Part shown: positions 26,872 to 36,217 of the stretch, one piece after another
Position numbering within the stretch: the stretch's first letter is position 1
Layout of the letters: each line of letters starts with the position of its first letter
NCBI RefSeq assembly: GCF_014202415.1
Contig: NZ_JACHGR010000010.1
Location: 1 to 64,000, forward strand
Source of the DNA: Tolumonas osonensis
Lineage (GTDB): Bacteria > Pseudomonadota > Gammaproteobacteria > Enterobacterales > Aeromonadaceae
Length of the DNA stretch: 64,000 bases
Direction: 5' to 3'
Made by a program: the position numbers and the translations under genes
Notes under the pieces: generated by a model
Told to the model about the DNA's origin: nothing
Database searches by the model: none
What the model saw: the letters and a program-made list of their open reading frames with translations, nothing else

Positions 26872-28209
26872 ATGAGTGAAATAAATCCGTCATCTGTATT
26901 GGAAAATAGCGGACAAATAAAAGAGTCCGGATTTTTCGGTAAATTAATGGATATTAAGGTAGGGGTTATTTCTTTACCGGTTTATCTGGTTTTATCCCTG
27001 ATTGTTTTAATGGCTGCCAAAACCGGGAATCTGCCAAATGATTTAATTGGCGGCTTTGCAGTTGTGATGGTGCTCGGTCTGATCTTAAGTGAATTAGGCA
27101 TGAAATTGCCGCTGCTGAAAAATATTGGTGGCCCGGCGATTCTGGCGCTGATGGTACCATCCTTCCTGGTGTACTGGCAGGTATTACCGTCAGGGGTGCT
27201 GGATTCAGTGACTACCCTGATGAAAAAGGCCAACTTCCTGTATCTGTATATCTCCATTCTGGTGTGCGGCAGTATGCTGGGCATGCACCGTCAGACACTG
27301 ATCAATGGTCTGGCGCGTATATTCATTCCAATGATTGTCGGTACTGCCGTGGCGATTGCGACCGGTCTGCTGGTCGGGGTGTCGCTGGGTTACAGTGTTC
27401 ATCACACCATTTTCTACATCATTGTGCCGATCATCTGTGGTGGTGTCGGTGAGGGTATTCTGCCACTGTCGATTGCGTACTCCGGCATTCTGGGCAATGA
27501 AGCGGGTACTTATGTGGCGCAGATGATCCCGGCGGCGGTTATCGGCAATATCGTGGCGATTATTGCGGCAGGTGTGCTGAAGCGCATCGCGGATCGTAAA
27601 CCGGAATACAACGGTGACGGCGTGCTGGTGAAAAGCAGCGAGAATCTGGCGAATATGCCTTCTGCCGCCGATAAACCGATCGATTTCTCTATCATGGGCG
27701 CAGGTCTGCTGATGGCGTGCTCTTTCTTCATCGTAGGTACGGTACTGGCTCATTTCATCGGTATTCCGGGTCCTATCGTGATGATTCTGGCTGCGGCAAC
27801 GGCCAAATCGCTGAAAATCATTCCTGAACGTTTAGAAACCGGTGCGTTCCAGCTATATAAATTCATCGCCGGCAACCTGACATGGCCGCTGATGGTGGGT
27901 CTGGGCATGCTGTATGTGCCACTGAAAGACGTTGCCGCCATTATCTCTCTGCCTTATGTGCTGACCTGTGTGGCGATTGTAATTTCGATGATCATCTCCG
28001 GTTTCTATATCGGCATGAAGATCAACATGTATCCGGTCGAAGCAGCGATTGTGACCGGCTGCCGTGGTGGTCTGGGTGGTACCGGTGACGTAGCGATTCT
28101 CTCTGCGGCAAACCGCATGTCTTTGATGCCTTTTGCTCAGATTTCAACCCGTATCGGCGGGGCAGCGACAGTCATTGCGGCAACAATTCTGCTGCAAATG
28201 TGGCACTGA
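26872..28209 (+). CDS. 2-hydroxycarboxylate symporter (citrate/malate type)
   Basis: An inner-membrane secondary transporter of the 2HCT family (CitS, CimH, MaeN, CitP), which moves malate or citrate with Na+ or H+. It is 445 residues and strongly hydrophobic with about 11 transmembrane spans. The two re-entrant loops typical of the family are visible as PIICGGVGEGILPLS (about 185) and GCRGGLGGTGDVAILSAANRM (about 385), followed by PFAQISTRIGG with the substrate-binding Arg. AGGAG precedes the ATG. The adjoining malic enzyme and CitA/DcuS-type sensor suggest malate as the main substrate, but citrate cannot be excluded. Confidence 0.9.
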   Translation: MSEINPSSVLENSGQIKESGFFGKLMDIKVGVISLPVYLVLSLIVLMAAKTGNLPNDLIGGFAVVMVLGLILSELGMKLPLLKNIGGPAILALMVPSFLVYWQVLPSGVLDSVTTLMKKANFLYLYISILVCGSMLGMHRQTLINGLARIFIPMIVGTAVAIATGLLVGVSLGYSVHHTIFYIIVPIICGGVGEGILPLSIAYSGILGNEAGTYVAQMIPAAVIGNIVAIIAAGVLKRIADRKPEYNGDGVLVKSSENLANMPSAADKPIDFSIMGAGLLMACSFFIVGTVLAHFIGIPGPIVMILAAATAKSLKIIPERLETGAFQLYKFIAGNLTWPLMVGLGMLYVPLKDVAAIISLPYVLTCVAIVISMIISGFYIGMKINMYPVEAAIVTGCRGGLGGTGDVAILSAANRMSLMPFAQISTRIGGAATVIAATILLQMWH

Positions 28210-28271
28210 GATCCGATGAATAATCCGTACTCTTCCAAAATGAATATCTGAAAAGATTGAGAGTAAATAAT

Positions 28272-29705
28272 ATGACTATTAATGCAGTTAAACATCACAA
28301 TTATATTGTTCGTGCCATCGGTGGTGAAAAGATTAAATATGTGAATGAAATTATTCACGGCATTGAATCCAACCTGGGTGAAATTGAGAAAATTGAAACA
28401 GCATATAAAGGAAATAATGACAAATCGGTGCTGGTACATTTTCATGTCAATGATTTGACCAGTATTGCCAAAATAAAAGAGACGCTGGAAAACCGCTTTG
28501 GCGAAGCGGATATCCAGTTTATGGATGAAATTACTCATCTGCATCTGGGTGGTAAACTGGAAACCACACTGAAACACAGCATCGACAGCATGGCCGATCT
28601 GGCCAAGGTCTATACCCCGGGTGTGGCGCAGGTCTGTATGGATATCGCACATAATCCGGAACGGGCTTATGACCTGACCGTGAAAAAAAATACCGTGGCC
28701 GTGGTGTCTGACGGTACTGCGGTACTGGGGCTGGGTGACATCGGTCCGGAAGCGGCCATGCCGGTGATGGAAGGCAAGGCGGTACTGTTCAAACAGTTCG
28801 CCGGGGTGGATGCGTTCCCGATCTGTCTGAATACCAAAGATCCGGAAGAGATCATCTCGATTGTGAAGGCGCTGGCGCCGACTTTTGGTGGTATCAACCT
28901 GGAAGACATTTCCGCGCCGCGTTGTTTTGAAATCGAAGAACGGCTGAAACAGGAACTGGATATTCCGGTATTCCATGATGATCAGCATGGTACTGCCGTC
29001 ACCGTACTGGCCGGTTTCCTGAATGCATTGAAAGTGTGTCAGAAAAACATCGCCGATGTGAAAGTCGTACTGGTGGGCATTGGCGCTGCCGGGATTGCTG
29101 TTTCCAAAATGCTGCTGAATGCCGGGGTGAAAAACCTGATTGGTATCGACCGTCATGGCGCTATCTTCCGTGGCGAGCCATACAGCAATGAAAGCTGGAA
29201 CGAATATGCCCGCATCACCAACCCGTATAACGAACAGGGACTGCTGGCGGATGTGATTGAAGGCGCGGATGTGTTTATCGGCTTGTCTGGTCCGGGTGTG
29301 CTGAAGGTCGATTATCTGAAGAAGATGGCCAAAGATCCGATCGTCTTTGCGATGGCCAATCCGGCACCGGAAATTTCACCGGAAGAAGCGGCGCCGTATG
29401 TGCGCGTGATGGCGACCGGTCGTTCCGACTACCCGAACCAGCTGAACAATGTGCTCTGCTTCCCGGGGATCTTCCGTGGTGCGCTGGACTGTGGCGCCCG
29501 TCAGATCACCGAAGAAATGAAGCTGGAAGTGGCGAAAGCGATCGCGTCGGTCGTGTCTGATGAAGAGCTGTCGGAAAACTACATCATTCCGAACATCTTC
29601 AATAAAGATGTGGTGAAACGGGTGAGTGAAGTTGTGGCCGAAACGGCACGCCGCACCGGCATGGCCAAGATCAGAAATAACAAGTTGGAAAGTCTGACTG
29701 TGTAA
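28272..29705 (+). CDS. NAD-type malic enzyme with N-terminal ACT-like domain
   Basis: Oxidative decarboxylation of malate to pyruvate and CO2 in the cytosol. Residues about 1-85 form an extra ACT-like regulatory region (NYIVRAIGGEKIKYVNEI...), absent from the shortest malic enzymes. The catalytic core follows: Tyr in VYTPGVAQVC, Lys in MEGKAVLFKQF, metal ligands in NLEDISAPRCFEIE and FHDDQHGTA, and the dinucleotide motif GIGAAGIAV followed by Asp in GIDRHG, which favours NAD over NADP. The ATG at 28272 gives 477 residues; an upstream TTG at 28257 is rejected. It follows the symporter by 62 bp, likely one operon. Confidence 0.93.
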   Translation: MTINAVKHHNYIVRAIGGEKIKYVNEIIHGIESNLGEIEKIETAYKGNNDKSVLVHFHVNDLTSIAKIKETLENRFGEADIQFMDEITHLHLGGKLETTLKHSIDSMADLAKVYTPGVAQVCMDIAHNPERAYDLTVKKNTVAVVSDGTAVLGLGDIGPEAAMPVMEGKAVLFKQFAGVDAFPICLNTKDPEEIISIVKALAPTFGGINLEDISAPRCFEIEERLKQELDIPVFHDDQHGTAVTVLAGFLNALKVCQKNIADVKVVLVGIGAAGIAVSKMLLNAGVKNLIGIDRHGAIFRGEPYSNESWNEYARITNPYNEQGLLADVIEGADVFIGLSGPGVLKVDYLKKMAKDPIVFAMANPAPEISPEEAAPYVRVMATGRSDYPNQLNNVLCFPGIFRGALDCGARQITEEMKLEVAKAIASVVSDEELSENYIIPNIFNKDVVKRVSEVVAETARRTGMAKIRNNKLESLTV

Positions 29706-29723
29706 AACCAAGGGATGTAACAG

Positions 29724-29767
29724 CGCACGTTCCGCACTCTAATTCCAGGAGAATCGCGGGACGTGCG
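29724..29767 (+). terminator. Large stem-loop between malic enzyme and sensor kinase genes
   Basis: CGCACGTTCCGC (29724-29735) pairs with GCGGGACGTGCG (29756-29767) over 12 positions with one wobble pair, around a 20-nt loop. No T-run follows, so rather than a full terminator it may be an mRNA-stabilising or partial-readthrough element separating the metabolic genes from the regulators. Confidence 0.45.
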
Positions 29768-29836
29768 GGATCTAACAATCCCGGTTGCGTGGCGCAGGTA
29801 TAATCGCTGTCACGATCGAGAAAGGAAAAACCGTCA

Positions 29837-31450
29837 GTGTTAAAACAACGTTCACCGCTAAAACTTCGTTCCACCATCACGTTACTGGTCTGCTCTGTCA
29901 TCGCTCTGGTTCTGTTTGTTGTTCACTCCGTCTATGTCACGCAATCCACCGAGTTATCCCGTTTAAGTCTTGAGGATAAGGCCAAAGCGGTATTGCATAC
30001 CCTGACGGTATCGCCGTTCGTTGCGCAGGCATTGAGCAGCGACGACGGTAACAAAACGGATTTACAGGATTATATTGAACAGGTCCGGCAGCAAAACGAG
30101 TTGTTGTTTATTGTGGTGATGGATATGCAGGGGATCCGGCATACACATCCCGATCCGTCACTGATTGGCAAACATTTTATCGGTGGGGATGAGGTAAAGG
30201 CCTTGCATGGCCAGGAGTCAGTCTCCGAAGCCAAAGGGACGCTGGGACCCTCATTACGCATTATCAGTCCGTTATTTGATGTCCGGCATCAGCAGATAGG
30301 TGCCATCGCGGTCGGGATCTCGACCGAAAAGGTACAGGAAATCATTGCCGCTAATCGCTGGTTTACCTACTGGGCAATTGCATTTGGCGGTTTGATTGGC
30401 TCTTTCGGCGCCTTCTTTCTGGCGAGAAAGATCAAAAAAATCATGTTCGGCATGGAGCCTTCAGAGATTGCCAGTCTGCTGGAGGAACGCAATGCCATGC
30501 TGCAATCCATCCGCGAAGGCATTATTGCGGTAAACGCGAAGGAACAGATCACGCTGATTAATGACGAGGCAAAACGCCTGTTACGACAGAACGGGGATCT
30601 GGAAAATCTGCTGCAGACCGAAGGCAGCAAACACTGGCCGGCATTACTGCATTTACGCCAGGTACTGGCCAGCGGTCATGCCCGTCGGGACGAAGAAATT
30701 GAGTTGAACGGCAGTACCTTGCTGACTAACAGTGTGCCGGTGCGGGTGAATGGTCAGGTGACCGGCGCGATTGTCACGTTCCGCGATAAAACCGAGGTCA
30801 GTCAGCTGATACAGCGGCTGAGCGGTATCTCGCATTATGCGGAAGCACTGCGTGTGCAGGCGCATGAGTTCATGAACAAGCTGCATGTCATTCTGGGGAT
30901 GGTCAACATCCGCGCGTACGATCAGCTGGAAAATTACATCATGGACACTGCCAATTATTACCATGAGGAGGTGGGTTCCCTGATCCGTCAGATTAAAGAT
31001 CCGGTTATTGCCGGGTTTATTCTCGGTAAAATGAATCGAGGCCGGGAACTGGGAGTCGAGATCAGTGTCACGCCAACCAGCTATTTGCCTGAATCGGCTA
31101 GGGTGGAAGTGACGCATGAACTGGTCACCATACTGGGTAATTTAATGGAAAATGCCATGGAGGCTCTGGATGGATATGATTCGGCGGCGATTGTGCTGAC
31201 CTTTGATCACGATGAGGATCGTCTGCGCTGTTCTGTGAGCGATAATGGTAAGGGGATCGAGCCTGCAGTCGCTGCGCATATCTTTGAGCATGGCTTCTCG
31301 ACCAAAGGCACCCGCCGTGGCATCGGGTTGTACCTGGTCCGGCAGAGCCTGGAAAAACTGGGTGGTACGATTGAATGCCAGTCGAAACCGGGTGAGGGCA
31401 CCCGTTTCATCATTTCATTACCTTATGCCAGCAAGGAGTTCAGTTTGTGA
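29837..31450 (+). CDS. CitA/DcuS-family sensor histidine kinase
   Basis: A membrane sensor for C4-dicarboxylates or citrate. It is 537 residues long. A transmembrane helix near 12-33 leads to a periplasmic PAS-like (sCache) domain (about 40-170) with DMQGIRHTHPDPSLIGK and GPSLRIISPLFD, typical of CitA/DcuS ligand domains. A second helix lies near 175-197, then a cytoplasmic PAS (about 215-320), the DHp region with phosphoacceptor His343 in QAHEFMNKLH, and an ATPase domain with N box NLMENAMEAL and G1/G2 boxes DNGKGIE and RRGIGLYLV. Start is GTG with AAAGGAA upstream. It overlaps its response regulator. Confidence 0.93.
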   Translation: MLKQRSPLKLRSTITLLVCSVIALVLFVVHSVYVTQSTELSRLSLEDKAKAVLHTLTVSPFVAQALSSDDGNKTDLQDYIEQVRQQNELLFIVVMDMQGIRHTHPDPSLIGKHFIGGDEVKALHGQESVSEAKGTLGPSLRIISPLFDVRHQQIGAIAVGISTEKVQEIIAANRWFTYWAIAFGGLIGSFGAFFLARKIKKIMFGMEPSEIASLLEERNAMLQSIREGIIAVNAKEQITLINDEAKRLLRQNGDLENLLQTEGSKHWPALLHLRQVLASGHARRDEEIELNGSTLLTNSVPVRVNGQVTGAIVTFRDKTEVSQLIQRLSGISHYAEALRVQAHEFMNKLHVILGMVNIRAYDQLENYIMDTANYYHEEVGSLIRQIKDPVIAGFILGKMNRGRELGVEISVTPTSYLPESARVEVTHELVTILGNLMENAMEALDGYDSAAIVLTFDHDEDRLRCSVSDNGKGIEPAVAAHIFEHGFSTKGTRRGIGLYLVRQSLEKLGGTIECQSKPGEGTRFIISLPYASKEFSL

Positions 31451-32166
31451 TTAATGTACTGATTGTCGATGACGACCCGATGGTGGCTGAACTCAACCGC
31501 CGCTATCTGGAGCAGGTCGAGGGATTCTGCTGGCAGGGATCTGTCTCTACCATTCAGGCGGCAAAGCAGAAATTACAGGTGAATGATCCACCGATCGATC
31601 TGGTGCTGCTGGATATTTATATGCAGAAGGATAACGGCCTCGAGCTGTTACCGGTGATCCGGCAGATGCAGAACAATATTGATGTGATCATGATCTCTTC
31701 GGCCAGTGATATGCCGGCCATCAAACAAGCGCTGCGTTATGGTGTGGTCGATTATTTGATCAAACCGTTCCAGTTCGCCCGGTTCCAGGAAGCCTTGTCG
31801 GCCTACCGGGAAAAACATCAGGTGCAGGAGCAACGGGATACGTTGAGTCAGGCTGAGCTGGACAATCTGATCCGGCGTAGCAATACGCCATCGCCGACAG
31901 ACAGGATCAGGCTTCCGAAAGGATTAACCAAACTGACACTGCAATCGATCTGGGAGTGGATCAAGGGGCATAAACAGGGCTTCTCGACAGAAGAAATGGC
32001 CACCGAGATCGGTATTTCGCGCGTCTCTTGCCGCAAGTATCTGGTGTATATGGCAGAAATCGGCGTACTGGATACCGATATTTTTTACGGCTCGGTAGGT
32101 CGTCCGGTTTATCTGTATAAACTGGTTCCGGCCAAAGCCGATGTCATGGACGCACTGCTGCGCTGA
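31447..32166 (+). CDS. CitB/DcuR-family response regulator
   Basis: DNA-binding partner of the preceding kinase. It has 239 residues. The receiver domain (1-125) shows the acidic pair in IVDDDPMVAEL, phosphoacceptor Asp56 in LLDIYMQKDNG, the conserved Ser-Ser in MISSASDM and Lys in YLIKPF. The C-terminal part (about 160-225) carries a helix-turn-helix of the CitB/DcuR type, with GFSTEEMATEIGISRVSCRKYL as the recognition region. Start GTG shares bases with the kinase stop (GTGA), so the pair is translationally coupled. Likely target is the symporter promoter region at 26536-26871. Confidence 0.93.
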   Translation: MINVLIVDDDPMVAELNRRYLEQVEGFCWQGSVSTIQAAKQKLQVNDPPIDLVLLDIYMQKDNGLELLPVIRQMQNNIDVIMISSASDMPAIKQALRYGVVDYLIKPFQFARFQEALSAYREKHQVQEQRDTLSQAELDNLIRRSNTPSPTDRIRLPKGLTKLTLQSIWEWIKGHKQGFSTEEMATEIGISRVSCRKYLVYMAEIGVLDTDIFYGSVGRPVYLYKLVPAKADVMDALLR

Positions 32167-32175
32167 CCGAAAAAA

Positions 32176-32214
32176 CTGCCGGTATCTAGGGGTGACGATA
32201 CCGGCAGGGTTTGT
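32176..32214 (+). terminator. Intrinsic terminator of the carboxylate two-component operon
   Basis: Perfect 11-bp inverted repeat CTGCCGGTATC (32176-32186) and GATACCGGCAG (32197-32207) with a 10-nt loop, then GGTTTGT. It sits 10 bp after the response regulator stop, as expected for the end of this transcript. Confidence 0.75.
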
Positions 32215-32420
32215 AGATTTCATAACGAAACAACACTGACTTGCTATGTCATGTATATCTTAGAGCTTTCTCGCAAAATCATTATTTTTATGTAACTAAT
32301 TAAATTATTCTGTATATAAATCGTCGGATTTATATTTGAATTCCATCGGTCTGTCTGCCTCGTGATAATTTTCACACCGGATGCGCCAGCAAGAGTATGC
32401 GTCATGAACCGGCTAACTAA

Positions 32421-34745
32421 ATGGACTTCTCGTTAGTGAAAAAAATAATGCATACAACCCGCTTGCACCGTCAGATTGTCAACCGGGTTGGTTTGATTGT
32501 GATTGTTCTGGCCTTTCTGGTAACGGCAAGCTGCATCAGCGTTATGAACTGGCTTTATCACAAATCCGATGCAGAACAGGTGGCTGCCGGGTTAGGAAAG
32601 GTAGAGCTGTTACTGCACAATGAGCAGGATGAACTGAGCCGGGCGGTGCGGGATTATGCTGTCTGGAATGACGCCTATGAGTACATGTCCCGGCCTAATC
32701 TCAAATTTGAAACGGATAACTTTACCCAGCAATCACTGAATGTGATGCAGCTGGACTTTGTTGCCATGATGACGGCGCCGGATAAGGTGCTATTTTCTTC
32801 CGAAATTAATGCGGTCATCCCGGACCCGAAAACAACCCCAGCCATCAATTCACCTTCGTTGTTCGCGATGCTGGCAAAATTACCGGACTGGCAGAAAAGT
32901 ACCGGGGAGAAGACGCAACCCCGATCATATCTGACCTTCATCAACGGACGCCCGTTATTACTGGCCGTGTCCGGCATCTTCGATTCATTACAACAACAGC
33001 CGGATAATGGCCTGATGATTTTCGGTCGCTATCTGGATGGTCTGTATTTGCAGCGTCTGCAACAACTCGCAGAAAGCCGTTTGCAGTTATCAGTGCACAC
33101 GCCGGAAAAACCGGTCGCCCGCACCGCATTTCACTCGGAAGAAACAGCCAGTAAGCGTTTGACCGGCTGGCAGGTACCGGAACTCTGGTTGCAGGTCAGC
33201 ACCGACATTAACTGGCAGCCCCGTTATATGGTGATGGCGCTCTTTACAGGTGGTTTGCTGCTGGTGTTGTTATTTGCTTCCTGGTCATTACAGCATTTAC
33301 TGAATCGGCTGGTGGTCGCTCGAATTGAAACCTTTGCCGATCTGGCATGGCGTCGCAAGCAGGGCGAGCGGGTTTACTGGCCGGTTGAAGGGCAAAATGA
33401 GCTGGATCTGCTGGCGCGCACCTTCAATGAGCTGATGGATGAGGTGCAATCGGCACAAAAGAATATGTATGACCTCAGTATTACCGACCCACTGACATCC
33501 TTGGGTAACCGGCGGGGCATGGAAGAACACGTTGTAAAAATGATGACCAATTGCCAGCTGGGGGCGTCGCTTTCCATGCTGTTGATGGACCTGGATGGCT
33601 TTAAACTGATCAATGATAGTCTCGGCCATGCTGCCGGTGATTTGTTGTTGCAGGAAGTTGCCCAGCGGATGCGGCAGGTCATGCGCCGGCAGGATAAATT
33701 ATTTCGTCTGGGCGGAGATGAATTTGCGGTACTGATGCCGCATACGACTGCCGGACAGGGACAGCTGCTGGCTCAGCGGTTACTGGATATCCTGGAAGAC
33801 CCGATCCACTTCGGTCATCATAAGTTAAGTGTGACCGGCTCCGTTGGTGTGGCGGAATGGGACGGTGAAGCCGATGGTCTAGAGCTGATGCGTCATGCTG
33901 ATCTGGCGATGTATGCCGCGAAACGGGATGGTAAATCCTGTGTCCGTCTGTTCGAGAAGGGCATGAGCGGCGTGGCATCGGAACGCATGACACTGGAACA
34001 GGAGCTGCGCCGGGCTATTGCAGAACGGAACATTGAGCCTCATTTCCAGCCGGTGATTGATACCGGCAGTGGCAACGTGGTGGCGGTAGAAATGCTGGCA
34101 CGCTGGCAGCGCAACAATCAGCCGGTTCCGGCGCTGGGCTTTATCCGTCTGGCAGAGGATTTGGGGCTGATAGGCCAGCTCTCCATGCAACTGCTGGAGA
34201 AGGGGCTTAAGGCCTTACGCCGTTTCCGCAGTCACTATCCGGAGCTGCGGTTGCAGATCAATATCTCTCCGCTGCAATTTGCGGATCCCGGGCTGGCAGC
34301 CAGCATACTGCAGCTGGTCGCGGAATATGACTTGCCGTCAACCGCGCTGGCCGTGGAGCTGACGGAAGGCGCGATGTCGCTGTATCCGGAACAGGTGGAA
34401 CAGACGATGCAGCAATTTGTGGATGCCGGGGTCAGCCTGCATCTGGATGATTTCGGCACCGGTTACTCCTCGCTGGCCCGACTGCGTGACTTACCGTTTG
34501 ATACGGTCAAACTGGATCGTTCCTTTGTCATGATGCTCGGCGAAGGGGATACCACGCTGTCACAGGCCGTCTTTGATATGGCGACCGGTCTGCAGATGGA
34601 TTTAATTGCCGAAGGTGTGGAGAATCAGGCGGAATATGAGGAACTGCAGGCGATCGGTTATCGTCAGATGCAGGGTTTTATGTTTGCCCGGCCGATGCCT
34701 GAATCCGCGCTGATCGACTGGCTTCGGGCACAGGCGGCCGCCTGA
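32421..34745 (+). CDS. Membrane CHASE4-GGDEF-EAL cyclic-di-GMP protein
   Basis: A bifunctional-looking c-di-GMP enzyme of 774 residues in the inner membrane. Helix 1 (about 22-45) precedes a periplasmic CHASE4 sensor whose DYAVWNDAYEYM and NLKFETDNFT motifs are visible; helix 2 lies near 272-290. The diguanylate cyclase domain has intact GGDEF at 431-435, preceded by an RRQD inhibitory I-site (RxxD five residues upstream). The EAL domain keeps catalytic Glu557 (as EML), NISPLQF, ELTEGAM, DDFGTGYSSL, KLDRSF and EGVEN. Both activities therefore look possible. It is alone between two terminators. Confidence 0.94.
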   Translation: MDFSLVKKIMHTTRLHRQIVNRVGLIVIVLAFLVTASCISVMNWLYHKSDAEQVAAGLGKVELLLHNEQDELSRAVRDYAVWNDAYEYMSRPNLKFETDNFTQQSLNVMQLDFVAMMTAPDKVLFSSEINAVIPDPKTTPAINSPSLFAMLAKLPDWQKSTGEKTQPRSYLTFINGRPLLLAVSGIFDSLQQQPDNGLMIFGRYLDGLYLQRLQQLAESRLQLSVHTPEKPVARTAFHSEETASKRLTGWQVPELWLQVSTDINWQPRYMVMALFTGGLLLVLLFASWSLQHLLNRLVVARIETFADLAWRRKQGERVYWPVEGQNELDLLARTFNELMDEVQSAQKNMYDLSITDPLTSLGNRRGMEEHVVKMMTNCQLGASLSMLLMDLDGFKLINDSLGHAAGDLLLQEVAQRMRQVMRRQDKLFRLGGDEFAVLMPHTTAGQGQLLAQRLLDILEDPIHFGHHKLSVTGSVGVAEWDGEADGLELMRHADLAMYAAKRDGKSCVRLFEKGMSGVASERMTLEQELRRAIAERNIEPHFQPVIDTGSGNVVAVEMLARWQRNNQPVPALGFIRLAEDLGLIGQLSMQLLEKGLKALRRFRSHYPELRLQINISPLQFADPGLAASILQLVAEYDLPSTALAVELTEGAMSLYPEQVEQTMQQFVDAGVSLHLDDFGTGYSSLARLRDLPFDTVKLDRSFVMMLGEGDTTLSQAVFDMATGLQMDLIAEGVENQAEYEELQAIGYRQMQGFMFARPMPESALIDWLRAQAAA

Positions 34746-34750
34746 TAACG

Positions 34751-34782
34751 GCAGATCCGGTATCAGCCCGGATCTGCGTTTT
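34751..34782. terminator. Terminator between GGDEF-EAL and thiD genes
   Basis: Perfect 10-bp inverted repeat GCAGATCCGG (34751-34760) and CCGGATCTGC (34768-34777) with a 7-nt loop, followed by GTTTTCC on the plus strand. It lies between convergent stops only 42 bp apart and may serve both directions. Confidence 0.7.
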
Positions 34783-34787
34783 CCTGC

Positions 34788-35585
34788 CTACCACCACTGG
34801 TAAAAATGGTGTACCGGACCGATGCCCTGTCCCACATCCAGCTCATCGGCGTGAGCCAGGGCGCCCGACAGCCAGGTCTTGGCGTTAGCGATGGTTTCTG
34901 GCCAGTTACGGTAACGCGGATATAACGCAGTGATCGCAGACGACAGAGTACAGCCGGTGCCGTGGGTATTTTTAGTCTGAATACGGGGAACGGTAAACGG
35001 CATGGTTCCCTGCGCCGTGATCAGCCAGTCCGGACTGTTATCGCCGTTCAGGTGTCCGCCTTTCATCAGTACCGCCTGACATCCCATGTTCAGTAACGCC
35101 TGTCCCTGCGAGACCATTTCGGCTTCAGTCGTTGCCTCATCACACCCCAGTAATGCGGCGGCTTCCGGCAGATTTGGCGTCACAATGCTGGCCTGCGGCA
35201 ACAGTTGCTGACGTAATGCTTCAACCGCCGAATCGGCCAGTAAACGATGACCGCCTTTGGCCACCATGACCGGATCCAGCACCACACAAGGGGGTTGCCA
35301 TTGTCGGATGGCCGCTGCCACGGCGGTGATAATGTCACTGTCCGCCAGCATACCGATTTTTACCGCATCGACCCGGATATCGCTGAAGACTGCCTGACAT
35401 TGGGCCGAAATAAAGGTGGGTGGCACCGCATGGACCGCCTGCACGCCCTGCGTATTCTGCGCGGTGAGGGCAGTAATGACGCTCATGCCATAGGCACCGA
35501 GGGCGGAGAAGGTTTTCAGATCGGCCTGGATCCCGGCGCCGCCACCACTGTCGGAACCGGCGATAGTTAATGCGTGAGTGATCAT
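34788..35585 (-). CDS. thiD: Hydroxymethylpyrimidine (phosphate) kinase ThiD
   Basis: Phosphorylates HMP to HMP-P and then to HMP-PP for thiamine synthesis, in the cytosol. From the ATG at 35585 it is 265 residues, matching E. coli (266). It begins THALTIAGSDSGGGAGIQAD, the ribokinase-like substrate loop, then FSALGAYGMSVITALTAQNT, VLDPVMVAKGG, and the anion-hole motif TKNTHGTGCTLSSA near residue 208. The start codon overlaps the thiE stop as ATGA; longer readings upstream only run across thiE. Last gene of the thiMED operon. Confidence 0.96.
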   Translation of the reverse strand: MITHALTIAGSDSGGGAGIQADLKTFSALGAYGMSVITALTAQNTQGVQAVHAVPPTFISAQCQAVFSDIRVDAVKIGMLADSDIITAVAAAIRQWQPPCVVLDPVMVAKGGHRLLADSAVEALRQQLLPQASIVTPNLPEAAALLGCDEATTEAEMVSQGQALLNMGCQAVLMKGGHLNGDNSPDWLITAQGTMPFTVPRIQTKNTHGTGCTLSSAITALYPRYRNWPETIANAKTWLSGALAHADELDVGQGIGPVHHFYQWW

Positions 35586-36217
35586 TGTCTGGCCTCCTGA
35601 ATGAGTTGTCCTAATGTCCGGGTCGCCTGAACCGGATCGGATGCGGCGCAAATCGCGGAAACGACGGCGATACCATCCGCTCCGGCCCGGATCACGTCGG
35701 CTGTCTCCAAATGTCCGATCCCGCCGATGGCGACGACCGGTTGCCGGATCCGGGTCATCCAGTCGCAAAATTGTACCAGGCCGATCGCGGGATCTGCATC
35801 TTGCTTGGTGCCGGTCGGGAATACCGGACCGATCCCAAGATAATCGGCCAGTGCGCAATCATCACTCTGCAGGTGCTGCAAGTTTGACACCGACAGACCA
35901 AGGATTTTGTCCGGATCTAATAACCGTCGCGCGACCTGCAGCGGCAGATCGCTTTGGCCGAGATGAACGCCATCGGCATCACAGGCCAGCGCGATATCAA
36001 GATGGTCATTGATCAGATAAGGCACACCGGCGTCACGGCAGAGCGGCAGCAGCTGTTGTGACAGCCGCAGCCAGTCGCGTTTTTTCCATTGCGGTGCCCG
36101 CAACTGGATCGTGGTCACACCGGCATCCAGTACCCGCTGGGTCAGGCTTACCGCCGCCTCAAAGCCGCCGCACATCACCGGATCCAGAACCAGATAGAGT
36201 GATAAGTCAGGTTTCAT
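35582..36217 (-). CDS. thiE: Thiamine-phosphate synthase ThiE
   Basis: Condenses HMP-PP with hydroxyethylthiazole phosphate to thiamine phosphate. It has 211 residues in a TIM-barrel pattern: [18 protein letters not shown] near residue 33, [25 protein letters not shown] (about 65-89), the [12 protein letters not shown] phosphate-binding loop, and the terminal [27 protein letters not shown]. All key Asp and Lys positions of the family appear present. It overlaps thiM upstream and thiD downstream by 4 bp each. Confidence 0.96.
   Translation of the reverse strand: MKPDLSLYLVLDPVMCGGFEAAVSLTQRVLDAGVTTIQLRAPQWKKRDWLRLSQQLLPLCRDAGVPYLINDHLDIALACDADGVHLGQSDLPLQVARRLLDPDKILGLSVSNLQHLQSDDCALADYLGIGPVFPTGTKQDADPAIGLVQFCDWMTRIRQPVVAIGGIGHLETADVIRAGADGIAVVSAICAASDPVQATRTLGQLIQEARQ

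Noticed and set aside
28137-29156. 339-codon frame antisense to the malic enzyme gene
   Set aside because: His/Gln/Phe-rich translation typical of the antisense of a well-expressed gene; no domain and no ribosome-binding site.
35586-35858. Longer N-terminus for thiD running across thiE
   Set aside because: The extension is Arg/Asp-rich frame-shadow of thiE; the ATGA junction at 35582-35585 gives the exact family start.
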